Shown one piece after another: positions 23,744 to 32,274 of a stretch of DNA of 58,025 nucleotides. The stretch is taken from NCBI GenBank assembly GCA_021154985.1, contig JAJNQE010000052.1:1-58025 (forward strand), given 5' to 3'. The notes under the pieces are model-generated. The model ran no database searches and was not told where the DNA came from. It was given only the letters and a program-made list of their open reading frames with translations. The first letter of the stretch is position 1. Each line of letters starts with the position of its first letter. Source of the stretch: Hydrogenophaga sp. (lineage in GTDB: Bacteria > Pseudomonadota > Gammaproteobacteria > Burkholderiales > Burkholderiaceae_C). Both the position numbers and the translations under genes were made by a program.

Positions 23744-24906
23744 GGGGTCGATCGGAACATGTTCAGGGCACGGGCACCCGTGGTTTCAACGCGGTGCGGG
23801 GCCGCGCTGCGCGTGCCGCTGAGCGCGCCGGTGAAGACGATCACCAGCGCGGCCGCGCCGGCCGTGTGGCCCACCGCGGCCAGCAGCGGCCAGTCGAGCA
23901 CCACGTTGGTCAGGCCGCTCACGAACTGCCACAGCGCGAGCAACAGCAGGGCGCGCGCCGTGCGGCCCATGCCGGGCACGCGCCACAGGCGCCAACCCAG
24001 CCACACCATGGCGCCCAGCACCACAAAGGCCATGAGGCGGTGCACGTAGTGGATGGCGGTGAGCGCGGGGAAGGCGATGGCCTCACCGGCGCTGTTCAGA
24101 CCGAGGTGGCGCCACAGCGTGAAGCCTTCCTGAAAATCCATGGTCGGCCACCAGCTGCCCTGGCAGGTGGGGAATTCGCTGCAGGCGAGCACGGCGTAGT
24201 TGGTGCTGACCCAGCCGCCCAGTGCGATCTGCAGCCACAGCAGGGCAGTGACCGCCACCAGCGCCATGCGCAGGCGGCCCGGCAGCGTGATCGGGCCACG
24301 GTCGCCCGGCCTGGCCAACTGGTAGGCCACAGCCTGTGCACGCAACAGCGCCAGCAAACCGAGTCCACCGAGCAGGTGCAGGGTGACGATGGCGGGGAAC
24401 AGCTTCATGGTGACCGTGAGCGCGCCGAACGCGCCCTGCAGACACACCCAGATCAGGGTGACCAGTGGCCACACGAACGACACCGACAGGCGCTTGCGCT
24501 CGATCCAGCTCACGAGCGCCAGCACGAGAATGAGCACGCCCACGGCGGTGGCCAGGTAGCGGTGGATCATTTCGATCCAGGCTTTGGAAAAGGTGACCGG
24601 ACCGGTGGGCATGGCTTCTTGTGCAGCGGAAATGGCGGCACTGGCGCCCACCGGGCTCACGCTGCCGTAGCAGCCCGGCCAGTCGGGGCAGCCCAGGCCC
24701 GAATCGGTCAGGCGCGTGAAGGCGCCGAACAGCACGAGATCGAAGGTGAGGAACAGGGTGACCAGCGTGAGCACGCGCAGGCGCTGCGCGGGCGGCGCGT
24801 GGCGGTTGCGCACCCACACCCAGGCCAGCGGGCCAAGCGCGATCACCACGCCCAGCAACATGATGCGGGCGATGGGGGCGAGGTCGTAGAGCGGTTGGGC
24901 GTCCAT
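23740..24906 (-). CDS. ctaA: Heme A synthase (COX15/CtaA)
   Basis: The 388-residue membrane protein has about eight helices in two homologous halves. Heme-ligand His residues appear in E-M-I-H-R-Y (KAWIEMIHRYLAT), TLHLLGGLG, and IHYVHRLMA. The paired Cys near the N-terminal periplasmic loop (GLGCPDWPGCYGSVSP) is typical of COX15. It converts heme O to heme A. It lies between the thioredoxin-like gene (1-base gap) and ctaB (4-base overlap). Confidence 0.95.
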   Translation of the reverse strand: MDAQPLYDLAPIARIMLLGVVIALGPLAWVWVRNRHAPPAQRLRVLTLVTLFLTFDLVLFGAFTRLTDSGLGCPDWPGCYGSVSPVGASAAISAAQEAMPTGPVTFSKAWIEMIHRYLATAVGVLILVLALVSWIERKRLSVSFVWPLVTLIWVCLQGAFGALTVTMKLFPAIVTLHLLGGLGLLALLRAQAVAYQLARPGDRGPITLPGRLRMALVAVTALLWLQIALGGWVSTNYAVLACSEFPTCQGSWWPTMDFQEGFTLWRHLGLNSAGEAIAFPALTAIHYVHRLMAFVVLGAMVWLGWRLWRVPGMGRTARALLLLALWQFVSGLTNVVLDWPLLAAVGHTAGAAALVIVFTGALSGTRSAAPHRVETTGARALNMFRSTP

Positions 24907-24907
24907 G

Positions 24908-25585
24908 TCAGTTCAGTCGTCCGGCTTTGTCCCAGAATGCAGAGGCGCGCAGCAAACGGTCAAGGTCGCGTTTCGCCTGCTTGGGGTCGATGTTGGCGGG
25001 AAAACGCATCATCCAGTTGCCCAGCGGATCGACCACATAAAGGTGATCCTCGATCTTCTGGCCCGCAGCGGGTTGCAGCCACGCGGCCAGGGCCTGAGCA
25101 TCGACCTGCAGCACCTGCGCAGCCGAGGTGGCTTGCTTCAAAGGCTCCGACAGCGGCGTGTCGCCGGTGCGCAACCACACCCAATCCATCCGGTCCTTTT
25201 CACGGCCCAGCGTTTCGCGCAGTTGCCGCTGCAGCAGCAGGTGTTCCTGGCAAGCCTCGGCACAGGCGCTGTCGGCCACGCTGATCAGCAGCCATTGGTC
25301 TTTGAGCGATGCCAGCGGCACCGTCTGGCCCTGGGCGTTGACAGCCGACATGGCGGGCAATGGGCGTTGCGGGTCGATCAATTCGCCGTAGTTGCGCCGA
25401 CCCTCGGGGCGGATGACGTAATACGTGAGGTAAGAGGCCACCACCGGCGCCACGCACACCAGTGCCAGACCGAGCAGCTTCCAGCGGCCAACGCGCGCGT
25501 TCACCACCGCACCTGCCCCTCCCTGGTCGAGCGGCGGCAGGCTGTGCACGGTGAGGGTCAGGGGTTCATCGGGCGTCTGTGCCAT
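24908..25585 (-). CDS. Membrane-anchored thioredoxin-fold protein of the oxidase assembly operon
   Basis: The 225-residue protein has a single membrane anchor (LLGLALVCVAPVVASYLTYY, residues about 36-57) and a periplasmic thioredoxin/SCO-like domain (LKDQWLLISVADSACAEACQ, with the pair CAEAC in the position of SCO's CPxxC, and VVDPLGNWMMRFP). The place in the operon, between the SURF1 and ctaA homologues, and this fold suggest a copper or thiol assembly factor for the cytochrome oxidase. This is a recurring but unnamed protein in betaproteobacterial oxidase operons. The start at 25585 overlaps the SURF1 gene by 20 bases. Confidence 0.75.
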   Translation of the reverse strand: MAQTPDEPLTLTVHSLPPLDQGGAGAVVNARVGRWKLLGLALVCVAPVVASYLTYYVIRPEGRRNYGELIDPQRPLPAMSAVNAQGQTVPLASLKDQWLLISVADSACAEACQEHLLLQRQLRETLGREKDRMDWVWLRTGDTPLSEPLKQATSAAQVLQVDAQALAAWLQPAAGQKIEDHLYVVDPLGNWMMRFPANIDPKQAKRDLDRLLRASAFWDKAGRLN

Positions 25586-26306
25586 GGGAAATGCGCTTTC
25601 GGCGGGGGGAAATGATTTGGAACCAGAGGTAGAGCAGGCCAGCCAGCGCGCACAAGCCAAACCACTGGAAGGCATAGCCGTGGTGCTTGTCGACCCCGAC
25701 CGCAACGCGCGGCCATTCGCGCAAGAGTCCCTCGGGGGAAACGCCGGTTTGCTGGACCGACACGGCCAGCAGGTTCAGACCGGTTTCCCGGGCAAAAGTG
25801 CCAAGGTCGATATTTTGCCGGATGGCACCCGTGCCCGCCTCGCCCAACTCGTATAGCTTGCCCGGCGGGGGGGCCAAGCGGCCTTCCACCTGCACCTCGC
25901 CCGGGGGCGTGTCGACAGACGGAACACGGCTGCGATCGGTGAAGTCGCGCGGCACCCAGCCCCGCTGCACCAGCACCACGCGTTCACTGCCGGCCAGCTT
26001 GAGCGGCGTGACCAGAATGAAACCATTGCGGGCGCTCATCTGCCGGTTGTCCAGAAACACGGAGGCGTCATTCACCCACTGCCCACGCAGTTGCACCGGC
26101 CGGTGCACGCCTTCCAGCGGATCGGGCGCCTGCAGCAGATCGGCCACTTGCCACGCTGGCAGGCTCGCGCGCTGGTCAATCTGCTCTTGCAAGGCAATCT
26201 TCTGGCGTGCGCGGTCGAGCTGCCAGAAGCCCAGCGACGCGGTGATCGCCATGGTGATCACGGTGGCGGCGGTGACCACGGCAAACCGGGTGCGGGCCGA
26301 CATCAT
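25566..26306 (-). CDS. SURF1-family cytochrome oxidase assembly protein
   Basis: The 246-residue protein begins with one membrane segment (FAVVTAATVITMAITASLGF) and ends with a second near the C-terminus (YAFQWFGLCALAGLLYLWFQ). The SURF1 wording is clear: LGFWQLDRARQKIALQEQID, LRGQWVNDASVFLDNR, GFILVTPLKL, VLVQRGWVPRDF. SURF1 helps insert heme A into subunit I. It heads the operon, with a divergent small membrane-protein gene on the other side. Confidence 0.92.
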   Translation of the reverse strand: MMSARTRFAVVTAATVITMAITASLGFWQLDRARQKIALQEQIDQRASLPAWQVADLLQAPDPLEGVHRPVQLRGQWVNDASVFLDNRQMSARNGFILVTPLKLAGSERVVLVQRGWVPRDFTDRSRVPSVDTPPGEVQVEGRLAPPPGKLYELGEAGTGAIRQNIDLGTFARETGLNLLAVSVQQTGVSPEGLLREWPRVAVGVDKHHGYAFQWFGLCALAGLLYLWFQIISPRRKRISHGTDAR

Positions 26307-26378
26307 GTCCCTGCTCCGGGCTCTGGAGCGAGGCCCGCCACATCACCGCGCAGACCGGCTCCGCCGATAATCCGCACG

Positions 26379-26621
26379 ATGAAATATCTGGTCATCACGG
26401 CATTCATCGCCATCCTCGGAAGTCTGGGGGCGGCCCTTGTGTTCATGATGCGCGGCGGCCAGTCCGACACCGCCGATGCGCCCGACGAACCACCCCGCAA
26501 AAACCACATGGCCAGGGCCTTGGCGTTCCGTGTCGGCTTTTCCATTCTGCTGTTCGTGGTGGTGCTCATCAGCTATTTGATGGGCTGGATTCAGCCCACT
26601 GGCCTGCCCATGCAACGTTGA
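26379..26621 (+). CDS. DUF2909 twin-transmembrane protein
   Basis: The 80-residue protein has two membrane segments (YLVITAFIAILGSLGAALVF and FRVGFSILLFVVVLISYLMG) joined by a short charged loop. This matches the DUF2909 family, found almost only beside betaproteobacterial and gammaproteobacterial oxidase operons. The role is unknown, probably oxidase assembly. It is divergent from the SURF1 gene and closed by a strong terminator. Confidence 0.82.
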   Translation: MKYLVITAFIAILGSLGAALVFMMRGGQSDTADAPDEPPRKNHMARALAFRVGFSILLFVVVLISYLMGWIQPTGLPMQR

Positions 26622-26640
26622 TCCATGCTCTGTGCATCAG

Positions 26641-26674
26641 CAACAAAAAAGCGCCCGATGGCGCTTTTTTGTTG
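26641..26674. terminator. Bidirectional terminator (DUF2909 / coxC)
   Basis: CAACAAAAAAGCGCC pairs perfectly with GGCGCTTTTTTGTTG (15 bp) around a CGAT loop. Each strand reads a T-run after the GC core, so both the DUF2909 gene and the cox operon end here. Confidence 0.95.
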
Positions 26675-26709
26675 AGCCACCCTGGGTTGCCGAGCAACCC
26701 GGAGAACGC

Positions 26710-27597
26710 TCACAGCCAGTAAACCAGGATGTAGAGGCCCAGCCAGACCACGTCCACAAAGTGCCAGTACCAGGCTGCGCCTTCAAAACCAAAATGGCGG
26801 TCTTTCGTGAAGTGGCCTTTCTGCAGGCGCAGGGTAATGAACAGCAGCATCAACATGCCCACAAACACGTGGAAGCCGTGGAAGCCGGTCAGCATGAAGA
26901 AGGTGGAGCCGAAGATGCCCGAGCTGAGCTTGAGGTTCAGGTCGGTGTAGGCATGGTAGTACTCATAGCCCTGGACGATCAGGAACACGACACCCAGCAA
27001 CACCGTCATCCACATGAAGGCGATGGTCTTGCCGCGATTACCCACCTGCAGCGCGTGGTGGGCAATGGTCAGCGTCACGCCCGAGGTCAGCAGCAGCGCA
27101 GTGTTGATCGTGGGCAACCAGAACGGGCCCATGGTCTGGAAGGGCTCGACGATGCCGCCGGGCGAGGCCGTGGCGCCGGCCTGGACGCTGGGCCACACGG
27201 CCGAGAAGTCGGGCCAGATCAGCGAGTTCTCGAACCCGCCCAAGGCCGGCACCGAGTGCACGCGGGCCCACCAGAGTGCGGTGAAGAACGCACCGAAGAA
27301 CATGACTTCCGAGAAGATGAACCAGCTCATGCTCCAGCGGAAAGACAGGTCGATCTTGCGGCCATACATTCCGCTCTCGCTCTCGCGCACCGATTCACTG
27401 AACCACTGGAACAGCACAAAAAGCCAGAACGCCAGACCGAAAGCGAGTGAGTACGCGCCCCAACCCGCACCGTTGATCCACTGCCCCGCGCCCAGGATGA
27501 CGAAGAACAGGCCGATCGACGCCATCACCGGGTGCCGCGAGGGCCCAGGAACGAAGTAGTAGGGCGTTGTGCCGTGGGATGCTGCTGACATGCTCAC
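26710..27597 (-). CDS. coxC: Cytochrome c oxidase subunit III
   Basis: The 295-residue membrane protein has the seven-helix core of subunit III. Diagnostic parts are MSWFIFSEVMFFGAFFTALWWARVH (the F-x-x-S-E-x-M/F-F-F motif), LLLTSGVTLTIAHHAL and FFMLTGFHGFHVFVGMLML. It is the final gene of the cox operon. The 55-base space to the DUF2970 gene holds a ribosome site but no gene. Confidence 0.97.
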   Translation of the reverse strand: MSMSAASHGTTPYYFVPGPSRHPVMASIGLFFVILGAGQWINGAGWGAYSLAFGLAFWLFVLFQWFSESVRESESGMYGRKIDLSFRWSMSWFIFSEVMFFGAFFTALWWARVHSVPALGGFENSLIWPDFSAVWPSVQAGATASPGGIVEPFQTMGPFWLPTINTALLLTSGVTLTIAHHALQVGNRGKTIAFMWMTVLLGVVFLIVQGYEYYHAYTDLNLKLSSGIFGSTFFMLTGFHGFHVFVGMLMLLFITLRLQKGHFTKDRHFGFEGAAWYWHFVDVVWLGLYILVYWL

Positions 27598-27652
27598 TCC
27601 AGTGTTGTCGCTTGTTTGAATGATGGAAAAACGCTCACGGCGAACGGCGGCT

Positions 27653-27859
27653 TCAGCCCGCCACCCAGTTCACCAACAAAATCAGGACCAGCACGAACAG
27701 AAAAGCCATGCCCACACCGACTGCCATGAGGTGCAGCGGGTTGAGTTTGGCGATGTCGTTCTGGTAGTCGGCATTGCGGCGCACGCCCAGGAAACCCCAC
27801 AGCACAGCCTTCACCGTGCCAATGAAAGAGCCCCTGCGTTTGTGCAATGGTTCGCTCAT
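27653..27859 (-). CDS. DUF2970 small membrane protein
   Basis: The 68-residue protein carries one C-terminal membrane helix (MAVGVGMAFLFVLVLILLVN) after a basic N-terminus (KRRGSFIGTVKAVLWGFLGV). It matches DUF2970, consistently located between ctaG and coxC. It overlaps the ctaG stop by four bases, giving translational coupling. Function unknown; oxidase assembly or stability is likely from position. Confidence 0.85.
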   Translation of the reverse strand: MSEPLHKRRGSFIGTVKAVLWGFLGVRRNADYQNDIAKLNPLHLMAVGVGMAFLFVLVLILLVNWVAG

Positions 27860-28464
27860 ACGGCACCCGCCGGCTTCGCAGCGGTCGCAGGCTCAAAGGC
27901 CACATCGGCAGGGGCTGCGGGCACCTTGCCACCCACTTCAAAGAAGGTGTACGACAAGGTGATCGTGGTCACGTCCTTGGGCAGGCGCGGGTCGATCACA
28001 AAGGCCACCGGCCATTCCTTTTTCTCACCGGCCTGCAAGGTGTACTGCGTGAAGCAGAAACACTCGAGCTTGTTGAAATGGGCCATCGCCTGTTTGGGCG
28101 CATAGCTCGGAATGGCCTGGGCCGCCATGGTGCGGTTCTGGATATTCTGGAACTCGTACATCACCGTGGTGAGTTCGCCGGGATGCACCTGCAGCGAACG
28201 CACAGCCGGCTTGAAGTGCCAGGGACCACGGCTGTTCACGTCGAACTCCACCGTGATGGTGCGGCTGGTGTCCACCTGGGTATTGGCCGCTGCCTTGGAG
28301 GTGGCGCCGGGGATTTGCCGGTCGGACAACGACAGGATGTTGATGCCGGTGGCTTCGCAGATCGCGTTGTAGATCGGTACCAGCGCATAGCCGAAGGCAA
28401 ACATGCCCAGCGTGATCACGCCGAGTTTGCCCACCATCTTGAAGTTTTCGCTGCGCAGTCCCAC
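27856..28464 (-). CDS. ctaG: Cytochrome c oxidase copper assembly protein (COX11)
   Basis: CtaG/Cox11 inserts CuB into subunit I. The 202-residue protein has one N-terminal helix (LGVITLGMFAFGYALVPIYN) and the periplasmic immunoglobulin-like domain with the copper motif CFCF in KLECFCFTQYTLQAGEKKEW. GTG at 28464 (MGLRSENFKMVGKLG) is the best start; the frame upstream closes at 28499. It overlaps the DUF2970 gene at its end and follows a 40-residue gene. Confidence 0.93.
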   Translation of the reverse strand: MGLRSENFKMVGKLGVITLGMFAFGYALVPIYNAICEATGINILSLSDRQIPGATSKAAANTQVDTSRTITVEFDVNSRGPWHFKPAVRSLQVHPGELTTVMYEFQNIQNRTMAAQAIPSYAPKQAMAHFNKLECFCFTQYTLQAGEKKEWPVAFVIDPRLPKDVTTITLSYTFFEVGGKVPAAPADVAFEPATAAKPAGAV

Positions 28465-28497
28465 GGTCTGGTTCCAGTGTTCGGAGGTGTCGGGGCG

Positions 28498-28620
28498 TCA
28501 ACCGCCCAGAAACACCATCTTGCCGACAAAGCCCATGAAGAACACCAGCGCGATCGAACCCAGGATCAGGCCCAGGCGCTGGTTGTGCTTCTTCTGTTCG
28601 GGCGTCAAATTGCGTGCCAT
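28498..28620 (-). CDS. Cytochrome oxidase small assembly protein (40 aa)
   Basis: A short frame, MARNLTPEQKKHNQRLGLIL followed by GSIALVFFMGFVGKMVFLGG and a stop, occupies the gap between coxA and ctaG. It has a basic N-terminus and one membrane helix, and matches the tiny protein annotated as cytochrome oxidase small assembly protein in related genomes. The gap to the coxA stop is 6 bases, so it is part of the operon. Confidence 0.85.
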   Translation of the reverse strand: MARNLTPEQKKHNQRLGLILGSIALVFFMGFVGKMVFLGG

Positions 28621-28626
28621 GACCGA

Positions 28627-30252
28627 TCAGCCGATAACCTTGGTCGCGGTGGCGTCAAGCTTGGGCGGGTTCTCGAAGGTGTGGAACGGTGCGGGCGAAG
28701 GCACTTCCCACTCCAGACCTTCGGCGCCTTCCCAGGGCTTCTGCGATGCTTTTTCACCCTTGCCAGCCATGGCGGGCAGGATCACGGCCACGAAGAAATA
28801 CACCTGGGCAATGCCGAAACCGAAGGCACCCACCGAAGCGATGGCGTTGAAGTCGGCGAACTGCATGGGGTAGTCGGCGTAGCGGCGGGGCATGCCGGCC
28901 AGGCCCAGGAAGTGCATCGGGAAGAAGGTGATGTTGAACGAGATCATCGACCACCAGAAGTGGATCTTGCCGCGCGTCTCGCTGTACATCACGCCGGTCC
29001 ACTTGGGCAGCCAGTAGTAGATGCCGGAGAACATGGCGAACAGCGAACCGGCCACCAGCACGTAGTGGAAGTGGGCCACCACGTAGTAGGTGTCCTGCAT
29101 CTGGATGTCGATGGGTGCCACCGACAGGATCAGGCCGGTGAAGCCACCGATGGTGAACACGAAGATGAAGCCCACGGCCCACAGCATCGGGGTCTCGAAG
29201 GTCATCGAGCCTTTCCACATGGTCGCGATCCAGTTGAAGATCTTCACGCCCGTGGGCACGGCGATCAACATGGTCGAATACATGAAGAACAGCTGACCCG
29301 TCACCGGCATGCCGGTGGTGAACATGTGGTGTGCCCACACGACAAAGGAGAGGATGGCAATGGAGCCGGTGGCGTACACCATGGAGGCGTAGCCGAACAG
29401 CTTCTTGCGCGAGAACGCGGGCACGACCTGGCTCACGATGCCGAAGGCCGGCAAGATCATGATGTAGACCTCGGGGTGGCCGAAGAACCAGAAGATGTGC
29501 TGGTACATCACCGGGTCGCCGCCACCGGCGGGGTTGAAGAAACTGGTGCCGAAATGGCGATCGGTCAGCGTCATGGTGATCGCACCGGCCAGCACGGGCA
29601 TCACGGCGATCAGCAGGTAGGCGGTGATGAGCCAGGTCCAGCAGAACATGGGCATCTTCATCAACGTCATGCCGGGAGCGCGCATGTTCAGGATGGTCAC
29701 GATGATGTTGATCGAGCCCATGATGGACGATGCGCCGAGGATGTGCATGGCAAAAATGCCGGCATCCATCGAGGGGCCCATCTGCAGCGTCAGCGGTGCG
29801 TACAGCGTCCAGCCGGCAGCGGGCGCGCCACCCGGCATGAAGAACGACGCCACCAACATCAGCGCTGCAGGAATCATCAGCCAGAAGCTGAAGTTGTTCA
29901 TGCGGGCAAAAGCCATGTCGGATGCACCGATCTGCAGCGGGATCATCCAGTTCGCGAAGCCCACGAACGCCGGCATGATGGCGCCGAACACCATGATCAG
30001 GCCGTGCATGGTGGTGAGCTGGTTGAACAGCCCGGGGTTCACCAGTTGCAGGCCAGGCTGGAACAGCTCGGCTCGGATCAGCAGGGCCAGCACGCCACCC
30101 ACCATGAGCATGGTGAAGGCGAACAGCAGGTACAGCGTGCCGATGTCTTTGTGGTTGGTCGCGTAGACCCAGCGGCGCCAGCCCGTGGGGGCGTGGTGAT
30201 CGTGATCGTGGTCGTGGCCGTGGGCGTCGTGGTGGTCGAGAACAGCACTCAT
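28627..30252 (-). CDS. coxA: Cytochrome c oxidase subunit I (aa3 type)
   Basis: The 541-residue, 12-helix protein has an unusual His/Asp-rich N-terminus (HHDAHGHDHDHDHHAP) and standard motifs: RAELFQPGLQLV, the CuB/heme region WFFGHPEVYIMILPAFGIVS (residues about 254-273), HHMFTTGMP, and DTYYVVAHFHYVL with the heme a and a3 ligands. It reduces O2 to water using electrons from subunit II and pumps protons. The His-rich N-terminus may gather copper or zinc. Confidence 0.97.
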   Translation of the reverse strand: MSAVLDHHDAHGHDHDHDHHAPTGWRRWVYATNHKDIGTLYLLFAFTMLMVGGVLALLIRAELFQPGLQLVNPGLFNQLTTMHGLIMVFGAIMPAFVGFANWMIPLQIGASDMAFARMNNFSFWLMIPAALMLVASFFMPGGAPAAGWTLYAPLTLQMGPSMDAGIFAMHILGASSIMGSINIIVTILNMRAPGMTLMKMPMFCWTWLITAYLLIAVMPVLAGAITMTLTDRHFGTSFFNPAGGGDPVMYQHIFWFFGHPEVYIMILPAFGIVSQVVPAFSRKKLFGYASMVYATGSIAILSFVVWAHHMFTTGMPVTGQLFFMYSTMLIAVPTGVKIFNWIATMWKGSMTFETPMLWAVGFIFVFTIGGFTGLILSVAPIDIQMQDTYYVVAHFHYVLVAGSLFAMFSGIYYWLPKWTGVMYSETRGKIHFWWSMISFNITFFPMHFLGLAGMPRRYADYPMQFADFNAIASVGAFGFGIAQVYFFVAVILPAMAGKGEKASQKPWEGAEGLEWEVPSPAPFHTFENPPKLDATATKVIG

Positions 30253-30294
30253 GGTCGATTTCCTTGGTAGCTCAATGTTTGTTCGTCAACGCGA

Positions 30295-31500
30295 TCACTG
30301 GCGGGCGGCTTGCACTTCGGCCGGCTGCACGATCTGCTGGGTCTGGTTCGACCAGGTGTTCTTGGCGTAGGTCATGACCGCAGCCAGCTCGGTGTCGCTG
30401 AGCTGCTTCCAGGCGGGCATGGCACCGTTGTTCTGACCGTTGAGCAACACGTTGATGAACTTGGATTTATCGGCATCGACCACCAGGGCCGAGCCGTCCA
30501 GCGGCTTGATGGGGCCAGCTCCTTTGCCGCTGGCCTGGTGGCAGGCGACGCAGTTGGCGGCGTACACGGACTCGCCGCGCTTGACCAGATCGGCCAGCAC
30601 CCAGACCTTGGATGGGTCATCGGCCGCAGCGGCCATGGCCTTCTGCTTCTCGCCCACCCAGGCGCTGTATTCCTCGGCCGTCACCACCTTCACGTGGATG
30701 GGCATGTAGGCGTGCTCCTTGCCGCACAACTCGGCGCACTGGCCGTAGAAATCACCGGTTTTTTCGGCACGGAACCAGGTGTCGCGCACGAAGCCGGGGA
30801 TGGCGTCCTGCTTGACGCCGAAAGCCGGCACCATCCAAGCGTGAATGACATCGTTGGCGGTGGTGATGATGCGCACCTTCTTGCCCACGGGCACCACCAG
30901 CGGGTTGTCCACCTTGAGCAGGTAGTCGTCGGTGGCGTCGGGCTTGCCGCTGTTCGACATCACGCGGTGGTTGTTGTCCAGCGTGGAGAGGAAGCCGATG
31001 CCCTCGCCTTCGCCCTTGATGTAGTCGTAGCCCCACTTCCACTGCATGCCCGTGGCCTTGATGGTCAGGTCGCTGTTGGTGGTGTCTTTTTGAGCCACGA
31101 GCACCTTGGTGGCGGGCAGCGCCATGCCGATGACGATCAGCAAGGGAACGATGGTCCAGCCCAGTTCGACCCAGATCGGCTCGGCCAGCACCTGCGACTT
31201 GTGACCCACCGACTTGCGGTGCTTCAGGATGGAATAGAACATCACGCCGAAGACGATCAGGAAGATGACGGCGCACAAGGCCATCATGAACCAGTGCAGC
31301 CAGTGCTGCTCTTCGGCAATGCGGGTGACGGGAGGCGCGAAGTTGAGCTGGTTGACGGCTGGGCCACCGGGCAGGTCGTTGACCTTTTGTGCGGCAACCG
31401 AGGTCCAAGCGCCAAGACCGAGCGTCAGCGTGGTGGCGGCAGCGCCGAGCCTGGCCCAAGGATTCCGCAGGGAATGCACCGTTTTCTTCGTCGTACTCAC
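30295..31500 (-). CDS. coxB: Cytochrome c oxidase subunit II fused to cytochrome c
   Basis: The 401-residue protein has a signal-like N-terminus, two membrane helices (FMMALCAVIFLIVFGVMFYS and WTIVPLLIVIGMALPATKVL), a CuA domain (IHAWMVPAF, then GQCAELCGKEHAYMP with the Cys pair, His and Met), and a C-terminal c-type heme domain (CVACH, about residue 312; axial Met in GAMPAW). The fusion makes it a caa3-like subunit that can take electrons directly. It starts with GTG at 31500, preceded by GAGG at a good distance. A perfect FNR box lies just upstream. Confidence 0.95.
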   Translation of the reverse strand: MSTTKKTVHSLRNPWARLGAAATTLTLGLGAWTSVAAQKVNDLPGGPAVNQLNFAPPVTRIAEEQHWLHWFMMALCAVIFLIVFGVMFYSILKHRKSVGHKSQVLAEPIWVELGWTIVPLLIVIGMALPATKVLVAQKDTTNSDLTIKATGMQWKWGYDYIKGEGEGIGFLSTLDNNHRVMSNSGKPDATDDYLLKVDNPLVVPVGKKVRIITTANDVIHAWMVPAFGVKQDAIPGFVRDTWFRAEKTGDFYGQCAELCGKEHAYMPIHVKVVTAEEYSAWVGEKQKAMAAAADDPSKVWVLADLVKRGESVYAANCVACHQASGKGAGPIKPLDGSALVVDADKSKFINVLLNGQNNGAMPAWKQLSDTELAAVMTYAKNTWSNQTQQIVQPAEVQAARQ

Positions 31501-31523
31501 TTTTTGCGCCTCAAATATAAGTA

Positions 31524-31537
31524 TTGATTTATATCAA
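31524..31537. promoter_or_regulatory. FNR/ANR-type operator upstream of coxB
   Basis: TTGATTTATATCAA matches the FNR consensus TTGAT-N4-ATCAA without a mismatch. Its centre lies 30 bases upstream of the coxB GTG, in an AT-rich patch that must overlap the core promoter, so repression of the aa3 oxidase when oxygen is low is the natural reading. The neighbouring gene on the other side points the same way and ends at 31619, so the site serves coxB only. Confidence 0.8.
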
Positions 31538-31618
31538 TGCAGATTAGAACAAATTTTCGGGGCTCCACCCAGCCATCCAAGCACTCAGCCAGCCCACCTG
31601 ACCGCCTCCAGACACCCG

Positions 31619-32065
31619 TCAGGCCCCACGCAGGGCCAGGCGAATCTCCCGGGCCAGCAACGGTCGCTGGTCGGAGCGCAGAAACCGCCCCACCCGCACC
31701 GACCGACCACCCCCTCGAACCTCGATCAACTGACCGGCATCGGGCCGAGGTTCCACACGAACCCACTCGCGAGCGAACTCGCAACGCGACGACCGCCCTG
31801 CCGTTTCCCACTCCACCACCAACCGGCCTTCCAGCAGCCTGATGCGCTCGTTGTCGGTGGCGTGCCGCGCATACACCAGGAATGCCGCGCCCACCGCCAT
31901 CAACTCCATCACCGCAAACGGCAACACCAAAGTGGCACCTTGCGACCAGAAAAACCCCGCCACACCCATCGAAAGGATGCACATGGACACATAGAGGTAG
32001 CCCAATTGAGCCGGGGTGACCGAACAGTTGCGCTTCAGCGACCACTCCATGCCCTGCTCGGACAT
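31619..32065 (-). CDS. DUF2244 family membrane protein
   Basis: The 148-residue protein begins MSEQGMEWSLKRNCSVTPAQ, the typical DUF2244 opening, followed by two helices (LGYLYVSMCILSMGVAGFFW and LVLPFAVMELMAVGAAFLVY) and a soluble C-terminal domain. DUF2244 genes are regular neighbours of cytochrome oxidase operons. GTG codons at about 32095-32100 could give a longer N-terminus (VVNEANSAFRFAT). The 209-base gap upstream holds the likely promoter (TACAAT on the minus strand near 32190) and a stem CCACTC-GG-GAGTGG near 32230, but no gene. Confidence 0.75.
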   Translation of the reverse strand: MSEQGMEWSLKRNCSVTPAQLGYLYVSMCILSMGVAGFFWSQGATLVLPFAVMELMAVGAAFLVYARHATDNERIRLLEGRLVVEWETAGRSSRCEFAREWVRVEPRPDAGQLIEVRGGGRSVRVGRFLRSDQRPLLAREIRLALRGA

Positions 32066-32274
32066 CGTCGCAAACCGAAAAGCGCTGTTTGCCTCGTTCA
32101 CCACCCACCACCGGTACTGGTCGCGACCGCCCCGGGAGGCGATGCGTTGGCAAAGGGAAAATGCCCTTGAAAATTTGGCCAGCGCAGATTGTAGCGGCGT
32201 GAAACCGCCACGCCCCTGACAAAGGCGCCACTCCCGAGTGGGACAAGGTGGCTTGCCCGCGCGGCGCAGACCGC

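Noticed and set aside
30190..30240. GATCGTGATCGTGGTCGTGG-like short tandem repeat as a repeat element
   Set aside because: It is in-frame coding for the His/Asp-rich N-terminus of oxidase subunit I.
27847..30270. An 807-residue open frame on the plus strand opposite coxA
   Set aside because: It lies over well-conserved oxidase genes, is dominated by H, D, G, Q and E as expected of an antisense frame in high-GC DNA, and matches no family.
32066..32274. Riboswitch upstream of the DUF2244 gene
   Set aside because: Several stems can be drawn but none matches a known riboswitch core; a simple promoter and leader explain the sequence.
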